DNA from: Ga0077560 sp046330435
GTDB lineage: Bacteria > Actinomycetota > Thermoleophilia > Miltoncostaeales > Miltoncostaeaceae
Direction of reading: 5' to 3'
Assembly: GCA_046330435.1 (NCBI GenBank)
Contig: JAXLST010000014.1
Span: forward strand, 62,001-126,000
Length of the DNA stretch: 64,000 nt
The notes beneath the pieces are model-generated. The model searched no databases, had not been told where the DNA came from, and saw only the letters and a program-made list of their open reading frames with translations. This document shows positions 26,423-36,570 of the stretch, piece by piece; position 1 is the first letter of the stretch; every line of letters starts with the position of its first letter. The position numbers were made by a program, and so were the translations under genes.

Positions 26423-27240
26423 TCCGCCGGGCGGGACCCGCCTGGGCGTTGCTCGCGGCGGTCCTGCTCGCCGGCTGCGGAGGCGGCGGGGACCCGCGGC
26501 AGGACTGGGGCGACCGGTGCCGTGACGCGCAGGTGCGCATCGGGGCGCTGCCGCTCATCGGCCCCAAGGACCGGCTGGCCCTCGCCGCCGGGGCGGCGTC
26601 GCAGGAGATGCGGTCCCTGTCGGCCGACCTGGAGGGACTGGGCGACCCCGGCGACGCGGCCGCGGCCGCCACCCTGCGCACCGCCGCCGCGGCGGCCGCC
26701 GTGGGGTTCGCGGACGTGCAGGCGTCCATCGCCGGCACCGGCACCGGGGGACGCGCCCGCGTGGTGCGGGACACCACGGCCGCCTACGCCCGCATCGACG
26801 CCGCCGCGGCCACGCTGGGCCTGCCGCAGTGCGCCGCAGACGCCCTGGGGCGGGCGAGCTTCACGTCGTGGGCCCAGGCCGCCGAGTCGGTGCGCTCCGA
26901 GCCGCTCCCCGACGTCCTCACCCGTGCCTGCAGGCGCCTCACGGAGGCCTACGGCCCCACGGCGACCGCGGTGGACCGCGGGGCGGCCCTCACCCAGCTG
27001 CGCCGGTCGCAGGACGTCCTGGGGGACGTGCGGCGCGACCTGGCCGGCCGCCGGGAGCCGGAGGCCGTCGCGGTCCGCACCGCGGCCGTGGCGGCGGGAC
27101 GCACGCTGCGCGGTGCCGAGCGCCAGGTCCTGCGCGGCCTCGACCCGGCGGCCACCACGGTGGCGGCGTTCCGGGTCGCCGCGCCGGTGCTGCGCGCCGG
27201 GTTCCGGGGCGCCGGCGCCCCCTGCTCAGCCCTGGGCTGA
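26419..27240 (+). CDS. Putative lipoprotein, helical, unknown function
   Basis: The 273-residue product starts at GTG 26419, overlapping the previous stop (GTGA). It has a lipoprotein signal with lipobox LLAGC (Cys near residue 22). The mature part is Ala-rich and predicted mostly helical (ATLRTAAAAAAVGFADVQAS), with conserved-looking Cys pairs (QCAAD, RACRRL, APCSALG). No enzyme motif. It is the last gene of the long plus-strand operon and overlaps the recombinase gene on the other strand by 15 bases. Confidence 0.65.
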   Translation: MIRRAGPAWALLAAVLLAGCGGGGDPRQDWGDRCRDAQVRIGALPLIGPKDRLALAAGAASQEMRSLSADLEGLGDPGDAAAAATLRTAAAAAAVGFADVQASIAGTGTGGRARVVRDTTAAYARIDAAAATLGLPQCAADALGRASFTSWAQAAESVRSEPLPDVLTRACRRLTEAYGPTATAVDRGAALTQLRRSQDVLGDVRRDLAGRREPEAVAVRTAAVAAGRTLRGAERQVLRGLDPAATTVAAFRVAAPVLRAGFRGAGAPCSALG

Positions 27241-28248
27241 GACCCGCGCCCGGGGGTGCGCCCGGTCGAAGTCGGACTTCAGGTGCGCGGCCGTCACGTG
27301 CGTGTAGACCTCGGTGGTCACCGGGGAGGCGTGCCCCAGGTGGGCCTGCACGTACCGGATGTCCACGCCGGCTTGGATGAGGTGCGTGCCGCAGCTGTGG
27401 CGCAGGGCGTGGGGGAACACCCGCCCGCCGTCGTCGGTGAGGCCCGCCCGGGAGGCGGCGCGGGTGACGACCCGCCAGATGTCCGCGCGGCCCAGGCGCC
27501 GGCCGCGGGCCGACAGGAACACGGCGTCCGCGTCCCCACGGGCGCCGGGGCCGGCGGCGGCCCGCAGCTGGGGGCGCGCCACGCGCAGGTAGGCCACCAG
27601 GGCGTCCCGGGCGGCGGCGGGCACCGCGACGGCCCGCACCTTGTTCCCCTTCCCGGTCACCACCACGTAGGGGTCGTCGGCCTCGTCCAGGTGGCAGCGG
27701 GACACGTCGAGCGTGGACGCCTCGGAGGCCCGCAGGCCGCAGCCGTACAGCACCTCCACCAGGGCGGCGTCGCGCGCCCCCAGCGGGCCGGGGCGGCGCG
27801 CCGCCTCGCACAGCCGGCGGGTGGCCGCCGGGGCGAGGGCGACCACCTCCTGCCCGGGACGCCCGCGGCGCACACCGCCGCCGGGCGGGCGCAGGTCGCG
27901 CACCGGGTTCTCGGTGTCGAGCACGCGGGACCACCACCGGCAGAAGGCCCGCACGGCCGCCACCCGGCGGCGCCGGGTCGCGGGGCTGCCCTCCAGGCCG
28001 TCCCGCCAGTCCGCCCACCACTCGGGCGGCAGGGCGGCCAGGGCCCGGGCGGCGTCGCGCACGGCGGGGTCGTCCTCGATGCCGAACGCGCCCGCGATGC
28101 GCTCGTCGTCCGGGACGGCCTCCGGCACGCCCAGGGCGGCGGCCAGGTGGGCGAGGTCGCGGCGGTAGGCGTCACGGGTGCCCGCGGAGGCCCGGCCGGC
28201 GAGGAACCCGGCCAGCAGGCTGCGCAGGGCGTCCGCTTCCACGCTCAT
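27226..28248 (-). CDS. XerD-like tyrosine recombinase
   Basis: The 340-residue integrase-family protein has an N-terminal SAM-like core-binding domain (about 1–145) and a catalytic domain with the full set of residues. Arg is in GLRASEAS, Lys in GKGNKVRAV, His-x-x-Arg in HALRHSCGTHL, His in LGHASPVTTE, and Tyr in VYTHV. It is about 40 residues longer than XerD because of an insertion in the N-domain (around DDERIAGAFGIEDD). It overlaps the preceding recombinase gene by 4 bases (ATGA). Confidence 0.88.
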   Translation of the reverse strand: MSVEADALRSLLAGFLAGRASAGTRDAYRRDLAHLAAALGVPEAVPDDERIAGAFGIEDDPAVRDAARALAALPPEWWADWRDGLEGSPATRRRRVAAVRAFCRWWSRVLDTENPVRDLRPPGGGVRRGRPGQEVVALAPAATRRLCEAARRPGPLGARDAALVEVLYGCGLRASEASTLDVSRCHLDEADDPYVVVTGKGNKVRAVAVPAAARDALVAYLRVARPQLRAAAGPGARGDADAVFLSARGRRLGRADIWRVVTRAASRAGLTDDGGRVFPHALRHSCGTHLIQAGVDIRYVQAHLGHASPVTTEVYTHVTAAHLKSDFDRAHPRARVSAQG

Positions 28249-29167
28249 CCGCGGGGGTGCCCGCGGCGCAGCTGCCGCTGGATGTCGCGGGTCGTCACGC
28301 CCGTGTAGCGCTGGGTGGTGGCGAGGCTCGCGTGGCCCAGCACCTCCTGCACCACGCGCAGGTGCGCGCCCTCGCCGCCCGGCGGCCCCTCCAGCAGGTG
28401 GGTGGCGGCGGCGTGGCGCAGCAGGTGCGGCCCGCCGGCGCGGCCCATGTCGCGCAGCACGGGGGCGACCGCCCGGTAGACGGCGCTGCCGTCCAGGGCC
28501 CTCCCGGTGCGTGAGACGAAGACGTTGTCGATGGCCCGGGCGTCCGGGTCGAGCAGCAGCGGGCGGCCCTCGGCCAGCCAGTCCCGCAGCGCCGCGACGG
28601 CGGGCTCGGTGAGCGGAACGGTGCGGGCCTTGCCGCCCTTGCCGACCAGGCGCACGGTCTCGTGCTCGAAGTCCAGGCCCGCCAGCACCAGGTCGCACAC
28701 CTCCTGGCGGCGCAGGCCGCTGCCGTACAGCAGCTCCACCATCGCCCGGTCGCGCAGCCCCAGGGCGCGGCGCGCCCCGTCGGCGTCGGCGCGGGTGGCG
28801 ACGGCCTCCACCAGCTCGCGGGCGTCGTCCTGCGAGAGCCGCGGCACCAGCGGCGGGGTCACCCGGGGGCGCTCCACCCGCTCGGCGGGACTGCGGCCCG
28901 GTGGGAACAGCGGGCCCAGCCACTCCCGCGCGGCGGTGAGCGCCCGCGCGCGGGTGGACGCCGACCAGCCGAGCCCGCGCAGGGCGGCCTGCAGGGCGGA
29001 GGGGGTCACGCGGCGCGGCTCGGGCACGCCGTGGGCCTCGAGCCATGCGGCGAGCATGCGGGCGTCCTTGAGGTACGCGCGGCGCGTGCGCTCGGAGAGG
29101 ACCGCCCCCCGGGACCCCTGCCGCGCGAGCCGCGCCTCCAGGTCGTCCAGGGAGGTGCTCCAGTCGC

Positions 29168-29171
<4 letters not shown>
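28245..29171 (-). CDS. XerC-like tyrosine recombinase
   Basis: The 308-residue protein has a core-binding domain (about 1–125) and an intact catalytic domain: Arg in GLRRQEVC, Lys in GKGGKARTV, HLLRHAAATHLL, LGHASLATTQ and the nucleophile in RYTGV. The length and the LGHASLATTQRY motif are XerC-like. It begins at GTG 29171 overlapping the kinase stop (GTGA) and overlaps the second recombinase (ATGA), so kinase and two recombinases form one translationally coupled unit. Confidence 0.88.
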
Positions 29172-30655
<1,484 letters not shown>

Positions 30656-30711
30656 GGCCCCGCCCGGCCGGCGCGCCTGTTGCGCTGAGTCCACCCCGCC
30701 ATGTTCGGCGG

Positions 30712-30776
30712 AGGATAGCCCCGCCCTGCCGGGGAGTCCCCATACGGCAGTCGGGTTGGATCCCCGGCGATAGACT
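30712..30776. promoter_or_regulatory. Divergent promoter region: TATCCT (minus) and TAGACT (plus, leaderless)
   Basis: On the minus strand TATCCT (30712–30717) would start the kinase–recombinase mRNA. On the plus strand TAGACT (30771–30776) ends six bases before the GTG at 30783, the spacing expected when transcription begins at the start codon itself. No ribosome binding site precedes that GTG. Confidence 0.5.
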
Positions 30777-30782
30777 CGCCGC

Positions 30783-31505
30783 GTGGCCACCCCCCTCACC
30801 GTCCTGGTCGTGGAGGACGACGAGGCGATCGCCGAGTCCGTCGCCTACCACCTCGGCCGCGCCGGCTACCGGGTCCTCACCGCCGGCGACGGCGTGCAGG
30901 GGATGCGGCTGTTCACCTCGCAGCGCCCCGACCTGGTGATCCTCGACCTCATGCTGCCGCAGATGGACGGGTGGCGGTTCACGCAGGAGCTCCGGGCGAA
31001 GGACCCGCACGTGCCGGTCATCGTGTGCTCGGCGCGCAACAGCGAGTACGACCGCGTGCACGGCCTGGAGTTGGGCGCCGACGACTACGTGGTGAAGCCC
31101 TTCTCGATGAAGGAGCTGGTCGCCAGGGTGAGCGCCCACCTGCGGCGGCTCGAGGCGGCGCGGAACCCGGTGGGCCGCGAGGCGATCGACGTGGAGGGCC
31201 TGCGGATCGACCCGGAGCAGGTGCAGGCGTACACCGACGCGGGCCCGGTGGGGCTCACCCCGCGGGAGTTCGAGGTGCTGTTCGCCCTGGCCCGGGCGGG
31301 CGGCAAGCCGGTGCAGCGCAACCGCCTGTACCGGGAGGTGTGGGGCTACGAGATGCTCCCTGGAGACCGCTCCGTGGACGTGTTCGTGCGCAAGGTCCGC
31401 CAGAAGCTGGCGAAGGCCGTCCCGGACCGCACCTACCTGCAGACCCACTACGGCGTGGGCTACCGGTTCGAGGTGCTCGGCGAGGACGCGCCGGGCGGCG
31501 ACTGA
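30783..31505 (+). CDS. OmpR/PhoB-family response regulator
   Basis: The 240-residue protein has a receiver domain (about 5–120) with acidic pocket EDDE, phospho-acceptor Asp in LVILDLMLP, Thr replaced by Ser in VCSARN, and Lys in VVKPFS. The C-terminal winged helix ends THYGVGYRFEV. No histidine kinase gene is adjacent, so the partner is unknown. The GTG start is probably leaderless. Confidence 0.9.
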   Translation: MATPLTVLVVEDDEAIAESVAYHLGRAGYRVLTAGDGVQGMRLFTSQRPDLVILDLMLPQMDGWRFTQELRAKDPHVPVIVCSARNSEYDRVHGLELGADDYVVKPFSMKELVARVSAHLRRLEAARNPVGREAIDVEGLRIDPEQVQAYTDAGPVGLTPREFEVLFALARAGGKPVQRNRLYREVWGYEMLPGDRSVDVFVRKVRQKLAKAVPDRTYLQTHYGVGYRFEVLGEDAPGGD

Positions 31506-31520
31506 CCGCGTCCGGTCGCC

Positions 31521-31550
31521 TTGCGACCGGACCTCGCCGTGGGCTACCCT
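31521..31550 (+). promoter_or_regulatory. Promoter of the tRNA cluster
   Basis: TTGCGA (31521–31526) and TACCCT (31545–31550) are separated by 18 bases, placing transcription start near 31557, about 11 bases before tRNA-Tyr. Confidence 0.6.
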
Positions 31551-31567
31551 TCCCGTCGCTCTGCGCT

Positions 31568-31649
31568 GGGGGGATGCCCGAGCGGCCAAAGGGAACGGTC
31601 TGTAAAATCGTCGGCTACGCCTACGGAGGTTCGAATCCTCCTCCCCCCA
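31568..31649 (+). tRNA. tRNA-Tyr (GTA)
   Basis: Class II fold: acceptor GGGGGGA pairing with TCCCCCC, anticodon stem ACGGT/ATCGT with loop CTGTAAA (anticodon GTA), variable arm, and T-arm GGAGGTTCGAATCCTCC. Discriminator A at 31649; CCA not encoded. Confidence 0.95.
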
Positions 31650-31751
31650 CTGCACCGCCTCAGGGATGAGGCCGGGAAGGGGAACCGCCACCCGTCAGCT
31701 ATATTCCGGCCGGTGGCGGCCGATCGGTACGGACACCACACGCAGCGACCC

Positions 31752-31824
31752 GCCCAGTTAGCTCAGTTGGTAGAGCACCTCCATGGTAAGGAGGGGGTCA
31801 ACGGTTCGAGTCCGTTACTGGGCT
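31752..31824 (+). tRNA. tRNA-Thr (GGT)
   Basis: Acceptor GCCCAGT/ACTGGGC, D-arm TAGCTCAGTTGGTAGAGCA, anticodon stem CCTCC/GGAGG with loop ATGGTAA (anticodon GGT), T-arm AACGGTTCGAGTCCGTT. Discriminator T; CCA not encoded. A TATATT box at 31700–31705 could give it an additional promoter. Confidence 0.95.
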
Positions 31825-31837
31825 TCACCACGGTCGT

Positions 31838-31911
31838 GGCGGAGTAGCTCAGTCGGTTAGAGCAGCGGAATCATAATCCGCGTGTCGGGGGTTCGAGTCC
31901 CTCCTCCGCTA
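31838..31911 (+). tRNA. tRNA-Met (CAT)
   Basis: Acceptor GGCGGAG/CTCCGCT (one G-T pair), D-arm TAGCTCAGTCGGTTAGAGCA, anticodon stem GCGGA/TCCGC with loop ATCATAA (anticodon CAT), T-arm CGGGGGTTCGAGTCCCTCC. The standard first pair and D-arm fit elongator rather than initiator tRNA. CCA not encoded. Confidence 0.93.
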
Positions 31912-31915
31912 CCTC

Positions 31916-31942
31916 AAAGGCCCGCAGATGCGGGCCTTTTTT
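31916..31942 (+). terminator. Rho-independent terminator of the tRNA cluster
   Basis: GGCCCGC (31919–31925), loop AGAT and GCGGGCC (31930–31936) followed by six T (31937–31942), with AAA before the stem. It is a textbook intrinsic terminator just after tRNA-Met. Confidence 0.92.
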
Positions 31943-32072
31943 CGTTCCGCGAAGCTCGGCCGACCCGTCCGGACGGCGCGAGGGCAACCCCCGCCCGGGG
32001 GGCGACGCGGTGCCGCGCGCGCCGTCCGCACGGCCGGTGTCCCGGCGGCCCCGCGGGGCTACCTTGATGTCA

Positions 32073-32151
32073 GGCCTCGTAGCTCAGTGGAACAGAGCAC
32101 AGGATGTCTCAGCCTGGAGTCGGACGGTTCGAGCCCGTCCCGGGGCCACCA
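32073..32151 (+). tRNA. tRNA-like gene with non-canonical anticodon arm and encoded CCA
   Basis: It has a cloverleaf shape: acceptor GGCCTCG/CGGGGCC with discriminator A and an encoded CCA (32149–32151), and D-arm TAGCTCAGTGGAACAGAGC. The anticodon arm CAGGA–TGTCTCA–GCCTG has an A·G closing mismatch and G instead of U at position 33. The T-stem is six base pairs (GGACGG/CCGTCC) instead of five. Read literally the anticodon is TCT (Arg), but the arm is poor, so it may be a tRNA pseudogene or foreign tRNA. It lies beyond the terminator of the tRNA cluster. Confidence 0.55.
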
Positions 32152-32159
32152 ACTCCCGT

Positions 32160-32792
32160 TCAGCGCATCTTCGGGTCGACGTACAGGTCGTCGATCCGGA
32201 GCGCGCTGTCGGCCGGCGCGATGATGGTGATGCGGATGCGGCCCCAGCCGGTGCCGTCCACCGCGATCTTGTTGGTCTTCACGCGGATCTGCGGGGTGAG
32301 GCCCCACGTCCCGGAGGGCGGGACGAGACTGGCCGCCCCGTGCACGGTGTTGCCGTCGGCGGACAGGTAGGTGACCTCGACGCCGTACGCCCCGGGGGCC
32401 GCGGCGAGGGCCTTGGTGAAGAACCGGAACGTGGGTGTGGTGGCGTTCGCGCAGATGGGCGGGCTGGTGGCCGTCGCGCCCGGGGCGAGCTCCAAGGACC
32501 TGGTGTCGGCCACGGGACCCGAGGCGTACGCGGGGTCCGCGACGACCGTGCCGCCCCCGGACACCGTCCAGCCGTCGTACGCGCCCTCGAAGGAGCCCTG
32601 CGCGGCCAGCGTGTAGAGGTTCACGTCCCCGAACGGCAGCAGCGCCTGGCTGAACACCTGGCTCGTGCAGTCGCCCGTGGCCGTCGCCGTCGCGGGCGCG
32701 GCGGCGGTCTTGGCGGCCGCCGCCACCTGGGCGGTCAGGGCGAGGGCGGTCAGGGCGAGGGCGGCTGCGCCGGTGCGGCTGCGGAGCTGCAT
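32160..32792 (-). CDS. Secreted protein with a beta-sandwich-like domain, unknown function
   Basis: The 210-residue product starts at ATG 32792 with GAGAGGAACC upstream and has a signal peptide (AAALALTALALTAQVAAAA). The mature domain contains two cysteines (DCTSQVF, PPICANA) and strands typical of a carbohydrate-binding-like jelly roll (GSFEGAYDGWTVSGGG, LRIDDLYVDP). An adhesive or carbohydrate-binding role is plausible but not shown. The gene ends 9 bases from the non-canonical tRNA. Confidence 0.65.
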   Translation of the reverse strand: MQLRSRTGAAALALTALALTAQVAAAAKTAAAPATATATGDCTSQVFSQALLPFGDVNLYTLAAQGSFEGAYDGWTVSGGGTVVADPAYASGPVADTRSLELAPGATATSPPICANATTPTFRFFTKALAAAPGAYGVEVTYLSADGNTVHGAASLVPPSGTWGLTPQIRVKTNKIAVDGTGWGRIRITIIAPADSALRIDDLYVDPKMR

Positions 32793-33005
32793 TCGGGATG
32801 GTTCCTCTCGTCGGGGCGGGAGCGCTACAGAGGGGTGATCGGCAGGCGGGCGCCGCATGGACGCCGGAGTAGAGGAACCTCACGGGTCCGCGCCCGCGTC
32901 CGGCCCGTGAGACGCCGGCGGTCGCACGGCAGCAGGGCCGGGTCCCGGGACGCGAGATGACACCGGTCCCGTTGGGTCCGCGCCGGCGCTGCCGATCCAC
33001 TTGGG

Positions 33006-35306
33006 GTGCGCCTCCGTTCCACCGCCGCCGCCGGGCTGCTCGCGGCCCTGCTGCTGCTCACCGCGATCGCGTCGGCGACCGCGTGGGCGATCGAGAAGGG
33101 CAACGCCGCGGACCGGCGCAGCAGGCTCGCCGACCGCGTGGCGACCCGCGTCGAGGACTTCGACGCGCGCATGCTGCTGGGCGTCGAGGGGGCGCAGGGG
33201 CTCTACGCAGCATCCGACGAGGTGTCCCGCGCCGAGTTCACCCGGTACGCCCGGAACATCCTGCGGCAGTCCGGGCTCGACCGGCTCGACTGGATCGAGC
33301 GCGTCCCCCCTGCGCGCCGCGCGGACTGGGAGCGGCGCAACGGGATGGTCCTGCAGGGCGCCGGCAGCACCGGCGACGCGTACGTCATCACCTATCAGGC
33401 GCCCGTCCGCGGCGGCGGGAGCGTCGTGGGCGCCGACCTGCGCCGCAGCGCCGACCGATCGGCGGCGATGGGCCTCGCCCGCGACACCGGCCGCGCCCAG
33501 GCGACCGCCCCGCTGCAGCTGCTCGACACCTGGGAGCGCGGCTTCGTGATCTACGCGCCCGTCTACGAGGGCGGTGTGACGCCCACCACCCTCGACGCGC
33601 GGCGGACGCGCCTCATCGGGTTCGTCGCCGGGGTGCAGCGGGCGGAGGCCCTGCCGGCCTACCTCCGGGCGAACGCCGACGGCGACGCCGGCATCACCGT
33701 CTGGGACCGGGACCGGGTGCTGGTGTCGTCCGGGGAGCCCCGGGACGGCGCCGAGATCCGGAGCGTCTCGTTCACGGGGCGGGTGTGGACGGTGGTCGTC
33801 GACGGGGGCCCCTCACCGAGCCCGATGCTCGCCGTCATGACGGCCCTGGTGGGCCTGGTGGTGTCGGCCGCCACGGCGGGGCTGCTGGCGTCGAGCGGGC
33901 GCCGGGAGCGCTACGCCCAGCAGCTCCTGGGTGAGCGGATGGCGGAGCGCGATCGCGCCGAGGCCGCCCTGCAGGAGAGCGAGGAACGGCACCGGCTGAT
34001 GCTGGAGACCTCCGCGGACCCCATCGTCACGATGGACGAGGAGGGGGTCATCCGGTCCGCCAACGCCGCGGTGCGGACCGTGCTGCGCTGGGACCCCGCA
34101 GAGCTGGTCGGCCGGAACGTCGAGGTGCTCATGCCGGAGGGCCAGCGCGCCATGCACGCCCGGCACGTCGCCGACCGCGTGGCGGGCGCCCCCGCGCGGG
34201 TCATCGGCCGGGCGCGGGAGATCCGCGCGCTGCGCGGCGACGGGGTGCAGATCCCCGTGGTCATCGCGCTCAGCGAGTCGATGGTGGGGGGCCGGCTGCT
34301 GTTCACCGGGATCATCCACGACATGACCGAGCGGCGCGCCGCTGAGGACGCGATCCGCCGGAGCGAGCGCGAGCAGGCCGCGCTGCTGTCCATCGCCACG
34401 GCCGTCGCCTCCGACGAGCCCGAGCAGGTGGTGTTCGACCGCATCGCCGAGGCCGCGGCGGGCATCACCGGCGCCGACTCCGCCACGATCCTGCGCGAGA
34501 TGGAGCCGGACTTCGGCCGCGTGCTCGGCGCGTGGGCGACCGGGGACGCACGGGCCGCGCGGGTGGGCGACCGGGTGCCGTTCGCCGCCGCCGAGTGCCG
34601 GGGGCGCGTGACGAGCGGCATCCGGGTGGAGGGCCGCCCCTGGGGGCGCCTGGTGGTCGAGAGCGACGACCCGGCGGCGCTCACCGGCGCCGCCGCCCGC
34701 CTGGAGCGGTTCGCCGCGATCACCGCGCTGGCGGTGACCTCCGCCGAGGCCCGGCGCAGCCTCGCGCACCTGGCCGCGACGGATCCGCTCACCGGCCTGT
34801 GGAACAAGCGGACCTTCGCGGAGCGCCTGGAACAGGAGCTGGCGGCCGCCCGCCGCGACGGGGTGCCCCTCACGCTCGCCGTGCTGGACCTCGACCACTT
34901 CAAGCGGGTCAACGACACGCACGGCCACGACGTGGGGGACGACGTCCTGGTGGAACTCGCCCGGAGGCTCCAGGCGACGGTGCGCGACGGCGAGGTGCTC
35001 GCCCGGGTCGGCGGCGAGGAGTTCGCGTGGATCCTGCCGCGAACCGACGGGATCCAGGGGTTCCAGGCGGCGGAGCGCGCACGCGCCGGCATCGCCCGGG
35101 AGCCCTTCCCCGGGGTGGGGCGCCTCACCATGTCGGCCGGGGTGTGCGACATCTCGGAGGCGGCGGGCGCCGACGAGCTGTTCCGCAACGCGGACGCCGC
35201 CCTGTACTGGGCGAAGCGCTCCGGGCGGGACCGCTGCTTCCGGTACACCCGTGAGGCGATGGACGTGCTGGCGGTGGACGAGCGGGGGCTGCCGCCCGTT
35301 CCTTGA
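33006..35306 (+). CDS. Membrane diguanylate cyclase with CHASE, PAS, GAF and GGDEF domains
   Basis: The 766-residue protein has an N-terminal helix, an extracytoplasmic CHASE sensor (about 40–265, with FVIYAPVYEGG) and a second helix (LAVMTALVGLVVSAATAGLL). A PAS domain (about 330–450), a divergent GAF region (about 455–585) and a C-terminal GGDEF domain (about 595–750) follow. The signature GGEEF and the DLDHFKRVNDTHGHDVGD segment indicate an active cyclase making c-di-GMP. No EAL domain is present. GTG 33006 has no clear ribosome binding site. Confidence 0.88.
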   Translation: MRLRSTAAAGLLAALLLLTAIASATAWAIEKGNAADRRSRLADRVATRVEDFDARMLLGVEGAQGLYAASDEVSRAEFTRYARNILRQSGLDRLDWIERVPPARRADWERRNGMVLQGAGSTGDAYVITYQAPVRGGGSVVGADLRRSADRSAAMGLARDTGRAQATAPLQLLDTWERGFVIYAPVYEGGVTPTTLDARRTRLIGFVAGVQRAEALPAYLRANADGDAGITVWDRDRVLVSSGEPRDGAEIRSVSFTGRVWTVVVDGGPSPSPMLAVMTALVGLVVSAATAGLLASSGRRERYAQQLLGERMAERDRAEAALQESEERHRLMLETSADPIVTMDEEGVIRSANAAVRTVLRWDPAELVGRNVEVLMPEGQRAMHARHVADRVAGAPARVIGRAREIRALRGDGVQIPVVIALSESMVGGRLLFTGIIHDMTERRAAEDAIRRSEREQAALLSIATAVASDEPEQVVFDRIAEAAAGITGADSATILREMEPDFGRVLGAWATGDARAARVGDRVPFAAAECRGRVTSGIRVEGRPWGRLVVESDDPAALTGAAARLERFAAITALAVTSAEARRSLAHLAATDPLTGLWNKRTFAERLEQELAAARRDGVPLTLAVLDLDHFKRVNDTHGHDVGDDVLVELARRLQATVRDGEVLARVGGEEFAWILPRTDGIQGFQAAERARAGIAREPFPGVGRLTMSAGVCDISEAAGADELFRNADAALYWAKRSGRDRCFRYTREAMDVLAVDERGLPPVP

Positions 35307-35435
35307 CCGGATCATGGCCGGGGGGCGTTGACCGCTCCGGGCCCCGATGGCACCATCGTGCGGTCGCCGCGTTCGCGTGGCGCAGATGGTCCGCCCTGAC
35401 CCCGCGGACGACCCCTTGATGTGGAGGAGTGTCGT

Positions 35436-35822
35436 TTGTGGGAGTCCCCCGGCGCCGATGCGCCGTGGCAGGAGGACCCGCCGGAGCAGCGCGTCCGCCT
35501 CACCGTGACCGCCCATGCGGGCGAGGACGCGACGGACATCACCCTGGACGGGGAGCTCGACCTCGCCACGGTGCACCTGCTCCGCAGGGCGCTGTACGAC
35601 GCCGCCTGGGGGCCGGAGACGGTGCGCGTCGACGTCCGCCGGGCGACGTTCATGGACCTGCCGTCCCTGCGGGTGCTGCTGGACGCCGACCGCAACCTCG
35701 CCGCGTACGGCCGGCGACTGGTCGTGATCGTCGCGCCGGGGCGGCGGCCGCGGGTGATGACGGTGCTGTCCCTCGCGACCGGGCTGACCGTCGTGGAGCG
35801 CCCGGATGGGCAGACGCCGTAG
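35436..35822 (+). CDS. STAS-domain (anti-anti-sigma-like) protein
   Basis: The 128-residue protein has a STAS fold: DITLDGELDLATVHLL, VRVDVRRATFMDLPSLRVLL, then ATGLTVVERP. The usual phosphorylated Ser lies in a modified DLPS context rather than DSTG, so regulation may differ. It starts at TTG 35436, six bases after GGAGGAG (35423–35429). It lies upstream of a GAF–ANTAR gene; both may belong to a stress-signalling group. Confidence 0.72.
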   Translation: MWESPGADAPWQEDPPEQRVRLTVTAHAGEDATDITLDGELDLATVHLLRRALYDAAWGPETVRVDVRRATFMDLPSLRVLLDADRNLAAYGRRLVVIVAPGRRPRVMTVLSLATGLTVVERPDGQTP

Positions 35823-35825
35823 ATT
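35820..35825 (+). promoter_or_regulatory. TAGATT −10 box for leaderless GAF–ANTAR mRNA
   Basis: TAGATT overlaps the STAS stop codon and ends seven bases before ATG 35833, the spacing of leaderless actinobacterial transcripts. No ribosome binding site lies between. Confidence 0.5.
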
Positions 35826-35832
35826 GAGCGTG

Positions 35833-36564
35833 ATGGGGACACCGGGTCGACGCGCGCCGCATGTGGATGCCGACGCCCTGGGGCGGAGCATCGCGGGCCT
35901 CACGGCGCGTGACGTGGCCGCCCCGGCGAACGGCGGCGACGCCGTGGCCGCGGTCGTGCGGGCCGCCGCGGAGATCTTCGCGGTGAGCGGCGTGGGGCTC
36001 ATGCTCATCGCCGACGACCAGATCCTGCGGTACGTCGCCGCGAGCGACGCCCGCGCCGCCGAGCTGGAGCGCGCCCAGGAGGAGATGGGGATCGGCCCGT
36101 GCGTGGACAGCTTCGTGCACGAGGAGCTCGTCACCACGCCGGACGTCCTGGACGACCCCCGCTGGCCGGCCCTGGGCGACCGGATCGCGCCGCACGGCGT
36201 GCGGGCGGTGATGGGCACCCCGACGCGCCTGGGCGCCACCGTGGTGGGGTCCCTCAACGTCTACCGGGACGTCCCGTACGAGTGGGACGACAGCGACGTG
36301 GACGCGGTCGCCGCCTACAACCGGGTGATCGAGCACCAGCTCGCGTCGGCGCTCACCGCCGACCGGCAGGACGCCCTCATCGGGCAGCTCCAGCACGCCC
36401 TGGAGCACCGGGTGCAGATCGAGCGCGCCATCGGGATGGTGATGGGCCAGGACGGCCTCGATCCCGTGGCCGCGTTCAACCGCCTGCGCGCCACCGCCCG
36501 GGCGGAGCGGCGGCGCGTCGCGGAGGTCGCCGGCGAGGTCCTCGCGGGACGCCGCCTGGCCTGA
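35833..36564 (+). CDS. GAF and ANTAR domain regulator
   Basis: The 243-residue protein has a GAF domain (about 35–175, with MGIGPCVDSF) and a C-terminal ANTAR domain (about 180–243): LQHALEHRVQIERAIGMVMG followed by QDGLDPVAAFNRLR. ANTAR proteins bind tandem-hairpin RNA and prevent transcription termination. A GTG one codon upstream is an alternative start. Confidence 0.87.
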   Translation: MGTPGRRAPHVDADALGRSIAGLTARDVAAPANGGDAVAAVVRAAAEIFAVSGVGLMLIADDQILRYVAASDARAAELERAQEEMGIGPCVDSFVHEELVTTPDVLDDPRWPALGDRIAPHGVRAVMGTPTRLGATVVGSLNVYRDVPYEWDDSDVDAVAAYNRVIEHQLASALTADRQDALIGQLQHALEHRVQIERAIGMVMGQDGLDPVAAFNRLRATARAERRRVAEVAGEVLAGRRLA

Positions 36565-36570
36565 CCGGCC

